This document shows, piece after piece, positions 45,075-54,782 of a stretch of 64,000 nt of DNA. The notes beneath the pieces were generated by a model, which saw only the letters and a program-made list of their open reading frames with translations, had not been told where the DNA came from and searched no databases. Every line of letters begins with the position of its first letter. The stretch's first letter is position 1. A program made the translations under genes and the position numbers. Source of the DNA: Verrucomicrobium spinosum DSM 4136 = JCM 18804 (GTDB lineage: Bacteria > Verrucomicrobiota > Verrucomicrobiia > Verrucomicrobiales > Verrucomicrobiaceae); contig NZ_ABIZ01000001.1 of the NCBI RefSeq assembly GCF_000172155.1, positions 4,745,105 through 4,809,104 of the forward strand, in the 5' to 3' direction.

Positions 45075-46322
45075 ATGACGAAGCTTCTTTTAGCCGCCCT
45101 CCCGGCCCTCCTTTTTGCCATCCCCTCACCCGCCGCTGCCCCCCGCCCTGCCCAGGTAGCGAAACAGGAGCGGGAGCGAATTCTGACCCAGGCGGATGCC
45201 GCCTTGATGATGCAGCCGGTATCCATCACGTCCGACCGCTCCCCGCTCAGCGAGGGTCGGCCTGACGAATTCTTTTCCATGAGCGACTACTACTGGCCCG
45301 ATCCCGCCAAGCCCGACGGGAAGCCCTACCTCATGCGGGACGGTCAGTCGAACCCGGAAAACTTCAACGCGCATCGCAAGTCCCTCATGGCCATGCGCGA
45401 TGCCACTGCCGCGCTGGCGACCGCCTACCTCCTGACCCGGGAGGAACGCTATGCGGCCAAGGCGGTGGAGCTGCTGAAGGTGTTCTTCATTGACAAGGCC
45501 ACACGCATGCATCCCAGCCTGGACTACGCACAGGCCATCGTGGGCAAGGCCACCCCGCAACGTGGCACGGGATTGATCGACACCCTGCATCTCATCGAGG
45601 TGCCGTTGTCCATCCTGGCCCTGCGCGACTCCCAGGCCCTGTCCCAGGAAGACTTTGGCAGCCTGCGCCAGTGGTTCGTGGACTACACGCATTGGTTCAT
45701 CGAAAGCCCGAAGGGCCGAAATGAGGCCAATGCCAAGAACAACCATGCCGTGGCCTACTGGCTCCAGGTGGCCGCCTTTGCCACGCTCACCGGGGATGAA
45801 GCGCTGCTCGCCGAATGCCGCCGCCAGTTCAAGGAAATCTTCATCCCCATGCAGATGGGCACTGACGGCAGCTTCCCGTTTGAACTGGCCCGCACCAAGC
45901 CCTACGCCTACTCCATATTCCAGCTCGACCTCATGGCGGCGCTGTGCCAGATCCTCTCCACACCTTCAGACAATCTCTGGACCTTCACCACGCCGGACGG
46001 CAGAAGCATGGCCAAGGCCGTAGCCTTCCTCCACCCCTACCTGGCAGACAAGTCTTCCTGGCCAAAGGCCCCGGATGTGAACGCCTGGGAGGGCTGGCCG
46101 GTCCGGCAGCCCGCGCTGCTCTTCAGCGGCCTTGCCCTCCAGGAGGAAAAGTATGTCATGCTCTGGCAAAAGTTAAAGCCCGACCCCCAGGACTTTGAAA
46201 TACGCCGGAACAACCCCATCACCCAGCCGCTGCTTTGGACTTCCCTCTTGGCCGCACCACCCGCGCAACACAATCACAATCCACCCCCACCCCCGCTCGC
46301 ACCCGCCCCTTCCGCATTCTGA
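45075..46322 (+). CDS. Alginate lyase-family protein with repeat-derived tail
   Basis: 415 residues from MTKLLLAALPALLF with a signal peptide of about 22 residues. The mature protein is an alpha/alpha-toroid of the alginate lyase family (PL5-like): YYWPDPAKPDGKPY near the N-terminus, NFNAHRKSLMAMRDATAALATAYLLT, and the catalytic-region motif NAKNNHAVAYW (Asn and His). It would be periplasmic or secreted and act on a uronic-acid polymer; the exact substrate is not certain. The natural end seems to be near LWTSLLAAPP; the last ~16 residues, ending PPPPPLAPAPSAF, are encoded by the right half of a 155-bp repeat unit that also supplies the stop codon. Confidence 0.9.
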   Translation: MTKLLLAALPALLFAIPSPAAAPRPAQVAKQERERILTQADAALMMQPVSITSDRSPLSEGRPDEFFSMSDYYWPDPAKPDGKPYLMRDGQSNPENFNAHRKSLMAMRDATAALATAYLLTREERYAAKAVELLKVFFIDKATRMHPSLDYAQAIVGKATPQRGTGLIDTLHLIEVPLSILALRDSQALSQEDFGSLRQWFVDYTHWFIESPKGRNEANAKNNHAVAYWLQVAAFATLTGDEALLAECRRQFKEIFIPMQMGTDGSFPFELARTKPYAYSIFQLDLMAALCQILSTPSDNLWTFTTPDGRSMAKAVAFLHPYLADKSSWPKAPDVNAWEGWPVRQPALLFSGLALQEEKYVMLWQKLKPDPQDFEIRRNNPITQPLLWTSLLAAPPAQHNHNPPPPPLAPAPSAF

Positions 46323-46970
46323 CGAATGCAGCCACGAGCTTCCTAGAACCCCACTCCGCACGCCCGTCTGCTCAGTCGTGGCTGTGTTCGTAAGAACGCG
46401 GTCAGGCCGCGCCGCCCGCACACCCCAGCCACAATCCACCCCCAACACCCACTCGCACCTGCCCCTTCCGCATTCTGACGAATGCAGCCACGAGCTTCCT
46501 AGAACCCAACACCTCCCGCCCCCTGCTCAGTCGTGGCTGCGTTCGTCAGAACGCGGTCAGGTAGTGCCGCCCGCACACCCCAGCCACAATCCACCTCCAC
46601 CCCCGCTCGCACCAGCCCCCTCCGCATTCTGACGAATGCAGCCACGAGCTTCCTAAAACCCCACTCCGCCCGCCCCCCTGCTCAGTCGTGGCTGTGTTCG
46701 TAAGAACGCGGTCAGGCAGCGCCGCCCGCACACCCCAGCCACAATCCACCTCCACCCCCGCTCGCACCTGCCTCTTCCGCATTCTCACGAATGCAGCCAC
46801 GAGCTTCCTAAAACCCCACTCCGCCCGCCCCCCTGCTCAGTCGTGGCTGCGTTCGTGAGAACGCGGTCAGGCACGTCATCCGGCCACTGCGGAGACAAGA
46901 CTTTCCGCGCAGCCAAATCCCCCCCGGACCTTCCCGCATTCTCACGAATACAGCCACAAGCCGCCTCCGC
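46276..46970. repeat. 155-bp inverted-repeat array B
   Basis: Begins with a right half-unit inside the 3' end of the alginate lyase gene (46276-46350), then full units starting 46373, 46528, 46683 and 46838 (spacing 155 each). Same inverted ends as array A (CAGTCGTGGCTG...; ...GAATGCAGCCACGAGC). The last unit has a unique centre (CACGTCATCCGGCCACTGCG) and ends 9 bp before the stop of the next gene. Confidence 0.92.
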
Positions 46971-46978
46971 CCGCCTCC

Positions 46979-47986
46979 TCACTCCAGCTCTACCAGCACC
47001 GGAAAGTGGTCGGAAGGCGTCCGGGGCAGGTAGTTCCTGAACTTCATCTCCCGCGGAAACGCCACCGATCCAGTTTCCGCCGCATCCCCTGAGGGCGAGC
47101 GGTAGCTGTCCGTCAGCACCCCGTAGCGCAGCACCTTGAACCCCCGGGTGTGAAAGATGTGATCAATGCGACGGTCGGTGTAGGCAGTTACCTTGAACCC
47201 ATTGGCGGTGCCGTTCAGAGCATACCGCTCCTCTGCGGTCTCAAAGCCATCCGCCAGGAACTGCGAATCATGAATCCGCCGATAGCTCTCGCTCGTCTGA
47301 TCCACGTTAAAATCCCCGGTGAGCACCGTGGGCCGCCCACCCGCGATCTCCCGGATCTTCGCAAGGATGAGCCGTGCGCCCTCCAGGCGGGCCGTCGTGC
47401 CGTGGTGGTCAAAGTGGGTGTTGAACACATAGAGCGTCTCGTGCGTCTTGTTCGATTCCAGCTTCACCCAGGTGCAGATGCGGTTGAATTTCGCATCCCA
47501 ACCGATTGAGGGCAGTTCTGGCGTCGGAGAAAGCCAGAACGTGCCGCTGTCCTTGAGGGTGAAGACATCCTTGCGATAAAAAATGGCGGCAAATTCGCCC
47601 GCCTCATGCCCGTCGTCCCGTCCACAACCGGCATGGGCGTAGGCTGGCAGATGTCTCTGTAGATCCTCCACCTGATGGTGGAGAGCCTCCTGGATCCCCA
47701 GAACATCGAAACGGTGAAAGCGAATCAGCGACGCGACGACCGGCGCCCTTTGCAGCCAGCCATTTCCGTTTTCCCCATCCCTGGGATTGTCATACCGGAT
47801 GTTAAAGGTGCCGACAATGACGGCCAGCGACGTCTGAGTGCCCAGAAGCAACAACCACAACACCACCCCCGCCTGCATCAGTGTGCACAGGGCTCCTGAG
47901 CCCCTCCGCAGGCACGGGATGAACTGGCACGGCAGGCCGGGCACGCCAGCGCAGGGACGGGATGATAATGAGGCAATGTTCTTCAT
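46979..47986 (-). CDS. Endonuclease/exonuclease/phosphatase-family protein
   Basis: 335 residues from MKNIASLSSRPC; a shorter form from MQAGVVLWLLLLGTQTSLA (47878) would start right at the hydrophobic segment, so the N-terminus is uncertain. After that segment comes a full EEP domain: TFNIRYDN, VLGIQEALHHQ (metal-binding Glu), FNTHFDHHGTTAR, VLTGDFNVD, DHIFHTRG and the closing SDHFPV with the catalytic Asp-His. Predicted exported or membrane-anchored; members act on DNA, phospholipids or sugar phosphates, and the sequence does not decide. It ends within 9 bp of array B. Confidence 0.88.
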   Translation of the reverse strand: MKNIASLSSRPCAGVPGLPCQFIPCLRRGSGALCTLMQAGVVLWLLLLGTQTSLAVIVGTFNIRYDNPRDGENGNGWLQRAPVVASLIRFHRFDVLGIQEALHHQVEDLQRHLPAYAHAGCGRDDGHEAGEFAAIFYRKDVFTLKDSGTFWLSPTPELPSIGWDAKFNRICTWVKLESNKTHETLYVFNTHFDHHGTTARLEGARLILAKIREIAGGRPTVLTGDFNVDQTSESYRRIHDSQFLADGFETAEERYALNGTANGFKVTAYTDRRIDHIFHTRGFKVLRYGVLTDSYRSPSGDAAETGSVAFPREMKFRNYLPRTPSDHFPVLVELE

Positions 47987-48112
47987 GGATGACAAACAGT
48001 CTCGGCAAGTCAGGCAGGCACAGCAGCGGGCAGGGTCGTTCACTTCAGCCCATCTGCTCCCGCCTCCGAGACAAGCGGGCCATCGAGCGCTCATGCGCAG
48101 GCGAACGATGGC

Positions 48113-48985
48113 TCACCTGTGCGCCCCCTCTGAACACGGGCTGAGACGCCCCGGCCTGCGCCGACGCCCCACGAATGCCACAGCGCCCAACACCAGCAAC
48201 ATGGGCACCGTGGGCTCTGGAGTTACTGCCAGATAGTAGTTGTCCGTGTAGAACACACCGCGATCCAGGTTCGTGGCAAAGATACCGCGCCCCACCGTGC
48301 CAAAGTCCGGCACCACCACCGTCTTTCCAGTGCCGCTCAAAACATCCGCCGTGACCTCAGCAGTGCCATCCGCCCCAAAGTCATCCAGCGAGACATCGAC
48401 AAAGGTGAATGTACCGGTGACCGGGTCATAGTTGATGGTGCCCTCCAGCCTGTACCAGTTGCCAGACGTCAGGGAGGCCACCGTATTCCCAAAGTAAGTG
48501 CCAACTCCTCCCACTGCTCCCGTGGCCCCGTTGGCCGCACCAAAGCTGAAGCCACCCTCAGCCGTGCGAGCCAGACCCACCAGAACCGTGTCCGCAGCCG
48601 TCACCCCCGTACCCGCTCCACTGAAGGAGTTGAACTCCGTCGTGGCCCGTGTCCAGCCAAACGACATCGCGCTGCCATTAACTCCTGCATTCCCGTTATA
48701 CTCGCCGTACATGGAGAAGGTGGCGGTGGAACCAATGGTCATGGATGCCGTCACGGCACCGCCGTTGTTGCCAAACTCCAGCCCCGTAGATCCGCCCACT
48801 CCCACATTCGCTCGCAACGTCGGATTTCGTTGCAGGCTGAAGTCAAACAGCCCGGCATCCGCAAAGGTGCCGGAGTTGAAGTTCGCATCGGTCACCACCG
48901 TGGCCGCCCACGCCGGGGCTGCGAAACAGGCGGAAACTGCGCAGGAGGCCAGAGCTTTGCAGACAGTGTACGAAGTGAGGCGCAT
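48113..48985 (-). CDS. PEP-CTERM sorting domain protein
   Basis: 290 residues. Signal peptide 1-28 (ALASCAVSACFAAPAWA), a Gly/Ser/Thr-rich beta-sandwich-like domain with FNSGTFADAGLFDFS and YTDNYYLAVT, then the sorting signal VTPEPTVPMLLVLGAVAFVG followed by RRRR and a short tail. A second surface protein of the exosortase system in the window, unrelated in its mature part to the one at 12991. The mature segment resembles the carbohydrate-binding or LamG-like domains frequently placed before PEP-CTERM signals, but motif support is weak. Confidence 0.87.
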   Translation of the reverse strand: MRLTSYTVCKALASCAVSACFAAPAWAATVVTDANFNSGTFADAGLFDFSLQRNPTLRANVGVGGSTGLEFGNNGGAVTASMTIGSTATFSMYGEYNGNAGVNGSAMSFGWTRATTEFNSFSGAGTGVTAADTVLVGLARTAEGGFSFGAANGATGAVGGVGTYFGNTVASLTSGNWYRLEGTINYDPVTGTFTFVDVSLDDFGADGTAEVTADVLSGTGKTVVVPDFGTVGRGIFATNLDRGVFYTDNYYLAVTPEPTVPMLLVLGAVAFVGRRRRPGRLSPCSEGAHR

Positions 48986-49420
48986 GAGGAAGGGCGTGCT
49001 TGGGTTTTTTGGTTAAAGGTGATAACTCCAGGGTGCGACCCCAGCCAGGCGGCTGGAGGCACCCACATGGGTGCGGACGCGACGCAGCCCACGGCGCGGC
49101 TTCCGCCCGTCTGCGTCGAAGGCCAGCCTGGTGACGGTTTTGTCACCTTGATCGGACCGCATCCGGGCTGGAATCCCGTTACCAGCTTCTCCAGGGACAC
49201 GTATGAAGTTCCAATCTCGATCAATTCCACCATTGGCGCGAGTTGATGCGGATTCTGTGATCCTCGTCCGCCAAGAATTTTCAAAACGCATCACTTTTTT
49301 AGAAACACCCTTCTACGCGGTGCGATGCCCCTCATGACGTGATGACTATCTTTCCTGTTGATGCTGGACCTCTGCTTGATGAGGCGTTTAATTGCCCTTC
49401 CAAAACCCAGACCCATCGCC
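48986..49420. other. Divergent promoter region
   Basis: 435 bp between the PEP-CTERM gene (minus) and the sigma gene (plus). No repeat module and no recognisable gene; short frames on both strands have no family signature. Probably the promoters of both genes. Confidence 0.5.
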
Positions 49421-50014
49421 ATGCCCCCCTCCTCACCTGCCGAATCTTCCGGGAAGACCGCTGTAGATGGAGCAGCCCACCCGGCAGCAGCCCCTCCAGG
49501 TGAGAGCCTCACCTCAGAAGAGTTGTTGCCAGTCATGTATGGGAAGCTGCGGCGGCTCGCGGCGTCCAAGTTGTTCCGGGAGTCCGGCCTGCAGACACTA
49601 CAGCCCACCGCGCTGGTGCATGAGGCTTGGCTGCGCCTGGCCACCTCCCAGTCAGAGTGGGACAGCCAGGCCCACTTCTTTGGTGCCGCCGCGGAGGCGA
49701 TGCGGCGCATTCTGGTGGACCGGGCCCGGACCAAGTCCGCCGTCAAACGCCAGCTCACCGACGATCCAGCGCTCGCCCAGAGCGAGGAGCCCGCAGAGGG
49801 TGACCACATCCTGCTCATCCATGAGGCCCTCACCCGCCTGGAGAAGGAGGATGCCCACGCGGCACGGATTGTCATGCTCAAGTTCTTCAGCGGATCCACG
49901 AGCGAGGAGATCGCCTCCATGCTGGGGCACAGCCTCAGGACGGTGGAAAGACAGTGGACCTTTGCCAAGGCCCGCCTGTACCAGATGATCCAGGAGGATC
50001 TGAACCGCCCGTGA
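49421..50014 (+). CDS. ECF sigma factor (kinase-linked type)
   Basis: 197 residues from MPPSSPAESSG. Of the Planctomycete/Verrucomicrobia ECF type (Sig-70_X6-like): YGKLRRLAASKLFRESGLQTLQPTALVHEAWLRLA (region 2), FFGAAAEAMRRILVDRARTK, and region 4 ARIVMLKFFSGSTSEEIASMLGHSLRTVERQW. The stop overlaps the GTG start of the Ser/Thr kinase gene as GTGA. Kinases adjacent to this sigma type are proposed to activate it by phosphorylation, so sigma and kinase probably form one signalling unit. An upstream ATG at 49358 is possible but its extra residues are not conserved in style. Confidence 0.9.
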   Translation: MPPSSPAESSGKTAVDGAAHPAAAPPGESLTSEELLPVMYGKLRRLAASKLFRESGLQTLQPTALVHEAWLRLATSQSEWDSQAHFFGAAAEAMRRILVDRARTKSAVKRQLTDDPALAQSEEPAEGDHILLIHEALTRLEKEDAHAARIVMLKFFSGSTSEEIASMLGHSLRTVERQWTFAKARLYQMIQEDLNRP

Positions 50015-52281
50015 ATCGGGAGCCCCTGCCTGTGAACACCGCCGTTGAAGGAGCCATCTACGAAGTCGCGCTGTCGCTGGAGGACGCGGAGCAGCAGCGG
50101 CAATTCCTAGAACTCACCTTCCGCGATGATCCACATGGGCTGCAACGGATGAAGACACTCCTGGGGGCGGCCAGCGAGGCAACGTCGTTCTTTCTGGAGG
50201 CGCGGGAGGCCCGCACGCATCTGGCCACGCAGCTCATGAGCGATCTGCCACCCCAGAGTGTGCCCTCCAACACCACGGCGGCAGACCTTCCCCCGGAGGT
50301 GGGCTCCTGCATCGGGGACTATCTTCTGGTCCGGTGCCTCGGTGAAGGTGGCAGCGGCATCGTGTACGAGGCAGAGCAGGCCCAGCCAGTGAGAAGACGC
50401 GTCGCGCTCAAGCTCTTCTGGATCGATACCGGCAGCGCCATCACCAAGGCGCGCTTCGATGTGGAGCGCCAGGCGCTCGCCATCATGGACCACCCGAACA
50501 TCGCGAAGGTGCTGGATGTCGGCGGTTTCCACAACGGCAGTCCCTACTTCGTGCTGGAGCTGGTGGAGGGAGAGGCCATCACCACTTACTGCGACCGTGA
50601 GAAGCTGGACGTGCGGCAGAGAATCACCCTCTTCATCTCTGTGTGCGACGCCATTCAGCACGCGCACTCCAAACGGATCATCCACCGCGACATCAAGCCC
50701 TCCAACGTGTTGGTGAGCGGCCCCCGCCATCAACCCGTGGCCAAGGTCATCGACTTTGGCATCGCCAAGGCAGTCGCCACCGACACCAAGGTGGAGCCCC
50801 GGCTCACCGGGCACGATCACTTCCTCGGCACCCCGGCCTACATGAGCCCGGAGCAGGTGGAGATGATCGGCATCGATGTCGATACCCGCAGCGATGTGTA
50901 CAGCCTGGGCGTGCTGCTCTATGAACTGCTCACCTCACAGACACCCTTCGACCGGAAGGTCCTCATGAACGCCGGCATGGCGGGCATGAGGAAACTCATT
51001 CTGGACAAGCAGCATCTCAAGCCCTCGGCACGGCTTACCGAGGTGGGTGAGGACACGTTGAAATCCATCTCCGCCGCACGCCAGGCAGAGCCTTCCCGGT
51101 TGCTCGCCTCCGTGCGGGGTGACCTGGACGGCATCGTCATGAAGGCGCTTGAGAAGGACCGCAACAGCCGCTACGAAACCGCAAGCGCTCTGGCGCTGGA
51201 CCTGAAGCGACATCTGCAGGACAAGCCAGTGACGGCCCGCCGGCCCAACAACTTCTACACCTTCACCCGCTTTGTCCGGCGCAACCGCATCCCCTTCTAC
51301 TCTGCTCTCGCCGGGATCACCGCCATTCTCCTGGGATTTGGCGCTTCAACAATGCTGTACCTTCGGGAGAAGGAGGCACTGAGTGAGCAGGAGCGGCTGA
51401 GTCTGGAGGCCCAGAAGTCCCGGGATCAGGAGCTCGCCCTCCGTCGGCAGGCCCAGGCGCGGGCCAATGTCTCGCGAGCCGCCTTTTTGCTGGGTGAGGG
51501 CAAGATCAGCGAGGCGGAAGAGCTCCTCCAGCAGACGCCCCTGATCTCCATCGAGCCCTCCAAGGAGGCGTCCTCCGTCTTCCGCACGCTCGGCAACTGG
51601 TACGCCACCTACGGCAGATGGGCGGAAGCCGTCCAGTGCTATCGCCTGATGGCCCAGGCCACCCAGATGACCCGCCCGGAAGAAATCCTGCGTGGCACGG
51701 ACCTGCTTATCACTGCCCCCGCCCTGCTGGAACTCGGAGACAAAAAAGCCTACGAGGCCTTCCGCACCGAGACCCTCTCGCGGTATCTCCCCGCGACAGA
51801 CCCCCTACAGGCCGAGCACATTCTCAAGGCCTGTCTGATTGTGAAGACCACGCCGGAAATGCTGCAACAACTGGCAGCCGCAGCCGCCATTTGCGAGGCC
51901 GCCGTGCAAGCCCACTCCGATGGCCCCTTCCCCGCATGGGAGGCATATTCTCTTGCCCTGTATCACTATCGAAAAGGCGAATACGAGAAGGTGCTCCAGA
52001 TCGCCCAGGCGGCCCTCGCTGCACCCAACATTCGTGAAATCTGCGCGGCCGGCCTCAGAGCCATGATGGCAGCCTGCTATCAGCATCTGGGCCAGGATGA
52101 TGCCGCCAAGACGGAGCTTAAACTGGCCAGGACCGTCATTCGTCGCACCAGGGTCGATGAAGCGAGCGAGGAAAGGGTCATCTTCTTCAAATGGTACGAC
52201 TGGTCCGTGGCCTCCCTGCTCCTGAAGGAGGCTGAGGCAGAGGTTCGAGCCCAAACACGACTCCGCAAGGACAGCTCGTAG
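50011..52281 (+). CDS. Membrane Ser/Thr protein kinase with TPR-like region
   Basis: 756 residues from a GTG at 50011 that overlaps the sigma stop (GTGA); no ATG lies near, and the preceding GTG at 49954 would overlap the sigma gene by 61 bp. Kinase domain about 90-370: G-loop LGEGGSGIVY (from G111-region), K134 in VALKLFW, H225-R226-D227 in HRDIKPSN, D248 in DFGIAKA, and SPEQ at the activation segment end. A transmembrane helix (SALAGITAILLGFGASTMLYL) separates it from a ~330-residue region with coiled-coil start (EKEALSEQERLSLEAQKSR) and helical repeats of TPR style. The kinase domain is cytosolic; the TPR part is outside. Functional link to the sigma factor is inferred from coupling. Confidence 0.9.
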   Translation: MNREPLPVNTAVEGAIYEVALSLEDAEQQRQFLELTFRDDPHGLQRMKTLLGAASEATSFFLEAREARTHLATQLMSDLPPQSVPSNTTAADLPPEVGSCIGDYLLVRCLGEGGSGIVYEAEQAQPVRRRVALKLFWIDTGSAITKARFDVERQALAIMDHPNIAKVLDVGGFHNGSPYFVLELVEGEAITTYCDREKLDVRQRITLFISVCDAIQHAHSKRIIHRDIKPSNVLVSGPRHQPVAKVIDFGIAKAVATDTKVEPRLTGHDHFLGTPAYMSPEQVEMIGIDVDTRSDVYSLGVLLYELLTSQTPFDRKVLMNAGMAGMRKLILDKQHLKPSARLTEVGEDTLKSISAARQAEPSRLLASVRGDLDGIVMKALEKDRNSRYETASALALDLKRHLQDKPVTARRPNNFYTFTRFVRRNRIPFYSALAGITAILLGFGASTMLYLREKEALSEQERLSLEAQKSRDQELALRRQAQARANVSRAAFLLGEGKISEAEELLQQTPLISIEPSKEASSVFRTLGNWYATYGRWAEAVQCYRLMAQATQMTRPEEILRGTDLLITAPALLELGDKKAYEAFRTETLSRYLPATDPLQAEHILKACLIVKTTPEMLQQLAAAAAICEAAVQAHSDGPFPAWEAYSLALYHYRKGEYEKVLQIAQAALAAPNIREICAAGLRAMMAACYQHLGQDDAAKTELKLARTVIRRTRVDEASEERVIFFKWYDWSVASLLLKEAEAEVRAQTRLRKDSS

Positions 52282-52609
52282 CTGCACGTTATTTCCTTTC
52301 AGTCGTGGCTGCGTTCGCAAGAACGTGGTCAGCGTGGGCCGCTCGCATCCAACGGAAGCAACCCACCCCCCAATAGGTCACTCGCACCTACCATTCCGCA
52401 TTCTCACGAATGCAGCTACGAGCTTCCTCTCCGCTCACACTTCCCCCGCAAGCCAAACCACCCTCCAACCGCTCGAAAACCAACCTCCTCCAGATCACTG
52501 TAAGACCGCCCCCAACTCACGCTCCACCAAATCGCGTTACACCTGACAGCCCGGGGTCATTGGAAGACTGAAAACCAAGCCACTCGTCGCGAATCCTGTC
52601 CACCCAACT
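52282..52609. repeat. Gap with single 155-bp-type unit
   Basis: No gene. The unit at 52300-52428 (listed separately) is followed by 180 bp of AC-rich sequence without features and then the ATG of the oxidoreductase gene. Confidence 0.7.
52300..52428. repeat. Single diverged 155-bp-type unit
   Basis: Starts CAGTCGTGGCTGCGTTCG and ends ATTCTCACGAATGCAGCTAC like the units in arrays A and B, but is shorter (about 130 bp) and its centre has diverged. It begins 19 bp after the kinase stop. Confidence 0.82.
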
Positions 52610-53812
52610 ATGAACCGCCGCTCCTTTTTCCACGCCACCGGTATCGCCACCCTGGCCTCCCAGCTCGCCGCGCAGACTGCCCCCATTCCAGCCAAGGCAG
52701 ACTACAGCGGCCCCGTCTTCAAACTCGGGAACATCGGCTGCGGGGGTCGAGGAAACTTTGTCTCCAGCATCATCGCAGAAAACCCCGGCTTCCAGATCGC
52801 TGCGGCCTGTGACTACTTCCCAGAGAGCGTCACCAAGTACGGCGAAAAGTTCAACGTCCCCGCCGAAAAGCAATTCACCGGGTTGGACGGCTACAAGAAG
52901 ATGCTGGAGCACGTGGATGTCGTGGCCATTCACAGCCCGCCCTGCTTCCATGTGCAACAGGCCATCGATGCCGTCGCTGCTGGCAAGCATGTCCTCATCG
53001 CCAAGCCCGTGGCCATTGATGTGGCCGGTTGTGAAACCATCCGCCAGCTTGCCAGAGATGCTGCGGCAAAAGGCATCGTCGTCCTGGCCGATGTGCAATC
53101 ACGCGGGGACGAGTTCTTCCAGGAAGGCATCAAGCGGGTCCATGAAGGGGCCATCGGCGACCTCCTCTATGGTGAGTGCCACTACGAGGCCGAGCTCATC
53201 CCCTGCAAGCATGATGACACCCAGCCGGAAGGCCGCCTGAGAAACTGGATCCGGCATCGCGACCTGGCAGGAGACATCATCACGGAGCAGAACATCCACG
53301 CCCTCGACATCGTGAGCTGGGCTTTCGGGCGGCCCACCCGCGTCACCGGCCAGTGCGGACGCGCCGCCCGCCCGGACCATATCGGCGATGTGGCGGATCA
53401 CTACTCTCTTTTGTTCGAGTTTGCCAAAGGCTCCGTGAGCTTTGCCTCCCGCCAGTTCAACGGCTGGGGATCGCCCTTTATGTGCGGCAATCGCTTCGTC
53501 GGGAACAAGGGCATCTTCACCTCCGAGTTCGCCGGTCGTGTCATGATCCGCGGGGGCAAGGCAGCCTACTGGCCCGGCGGCGTGGCCACCAACCTCTATC
53601 GCACGGGTTCAGAGAAGAACATCGAGCAACTCCGCGCCGCCATCGCCGCCAAAGATCCGAAGGGCAACCCCACCATCGAAGGTGCCGTGGAATCCGCCCT
53701 GCTCACCCTCTTTGGCGAATACGCCGCCAAGACACCCGGCGGCGCGACCTGGGACCAGTTCATCGCGAATGCCAAGCCGGCAACGCCTGATCTGGCGGGG
53801 CTCAAGGAGTAG
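52610..53812 (+). CDS. Gfo/Idh/MocA oxidoreductase, exported
   Basis: 400-residue NAD(P)-dependent sugar or inositol oxidoreductase-like protein. Tat-type start MNRRSFFHATG, Rossmann region NIGCGGRGNF, the family motif AGKHVLIAKPVAID (Lys-Pro-type active-site Lys), and the C-terminal domain with EQNIHALDIVSWAFG (conserved His) and TGQCGRAARPDHIGD. The pattern is that of the large exported Gfo/Idh/MocA set in Verrucomicrobia and Planctomycetes. Substrate unknown. No partner gene; flanked by repeats on both sides. Confidence 0.9.
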   Translation: MNRRSFFHATGIATLASQLAAQTAPIPAKADYSGPVFKLGNIGCGGRGNFVSSIIAENPGFQIAAACDYFPESVTKYGEKFNVPAEKQFTGLDGYKKMLEHVDVVAIHSPPCFHVQQAIDAVAAGKHVLIAKPVAIDVAGCETIRQLARDAAAKGIVVLADVQSRGDEFFQEGIKRVHEGAIGDLLYGECHYEAELIPCKHDDTQPEGRLRNWIRHRDLAGDIITEQNIHALDIVSWAFGRPTRVTGQCGRAARPDHIGDVADHYSLLFEFAKGSVSFASRQFNGWGSPFMCGNRFVGNKGIFTSEFAGRVMIRGGKAAYWPGGVATNLYRTGSEKNIEQLRAAIAAKDPKGNPTIEGAVESALLTLFGEYAAKTPGGATWDQFIANAKPATPDLAGLKE

Positions 53813-54782
53813 CCCGGGCCCGTGTTGCGGCAGGCAAAAGGCCTGAGAGTTCTCACACCAAGGCACGAAGGCACAAAGGGTTGGGAAGCTAAAGGTAGTG
53901 CGGGGCTCTAGCCTGGCGGCGATTGACTGGAGACATGCGATTGCCAGGCTAAAGCCCAGCACTACTTTGGTGGCTTCGCCCCCTGGGGGTCAAGACGCCT
54001 CCAACGTCCTCCGGCAGGGTTGGAGTACCGCCTTTAGGCGGCTCAGTCGCCGGAGGAAAAAAACTTCCTCCCACGATCAACCCACACACCCTCTCTTCAC
54101 AACCTCCTCGAACCCTCTCACCCGCATTCAACACCCCGCCTAAAGGCGGAACTCCAACCCTGCCACCAACGCCCCCTGATCTGAGGACACCCACCTCGCT
54201 GCTCCTCTTCTCACCCACACCCTCCAACAGCGCGAACCCCTTCTCAATCTTCAACCAAGATCCGCACCGGGGTTGGAGTACCGCCTTTAGGCGGCTCAGT
54301 CGCCGGAGGAAAAAAACTTCCTCCCACGATCAACCCACACACCCTCTCTTCACAACCTCCTCGAACCCTCTTACCCGCATCCAACACCCCGCCTAAAGGC
54401 GGAACTCCAACCCTGCCACCAACACCCCCTGATCTGAGGACACCCACCTCGCTGCTCCTCTCTCCCCACTCACTCCAACAGCGCGAATCCGACTCAAGCA
54501 GCACCAGCCTGTTCGCCTGGCCATCCACGCTTCTCCCGTCGTTCGCCCCCGAGCCCAACCGTGGTACGACTCTGCGCTGCCATAGCCGCACACTCCTCCC
54601 GCCGCTTGGTGACAGCATACTCCAGCCCCCAAAGAGCCAGAACAAGGTGCCGCCTGCCAGGATCGGATACAACACCCTGCCCATCCATTCAGGCAGCCGT
54701 CGTCAAGCGGAAGACTAAGTTGACGCTTGTTGCATCGCCCTATGAATTCCGCCCTCGGCACTGTTCGCCTTCATCTCTTAAC
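53813..54782. repeat. Gap with tandem duplication of an inverted module pair
   Basis: No gene. Near 53850-53890 the AAGGCACGAAGGCACAAAGG module; 53895-53965 an inverted pair (GGGGCTCTAGCCTGGC, GCCAGGCTAAAGCCC). A unit at 54017-54238 is repeated at 54270-54491 (offset 253): each has GGTTGGAGTACCGCCTTTAG followed about 100 bp later by its inverse CTAAAGGCGGAACTCCAACC. The rest, 54492-54782, has no module; nothing recognised. Confidence 0.82.

Noticed and set aside
49013-49294. Possible 93-codon gene between the PEP-CTERM and sigma genes
   Set aside because: No family signature and several competing frames; region is better explained as two promoters.
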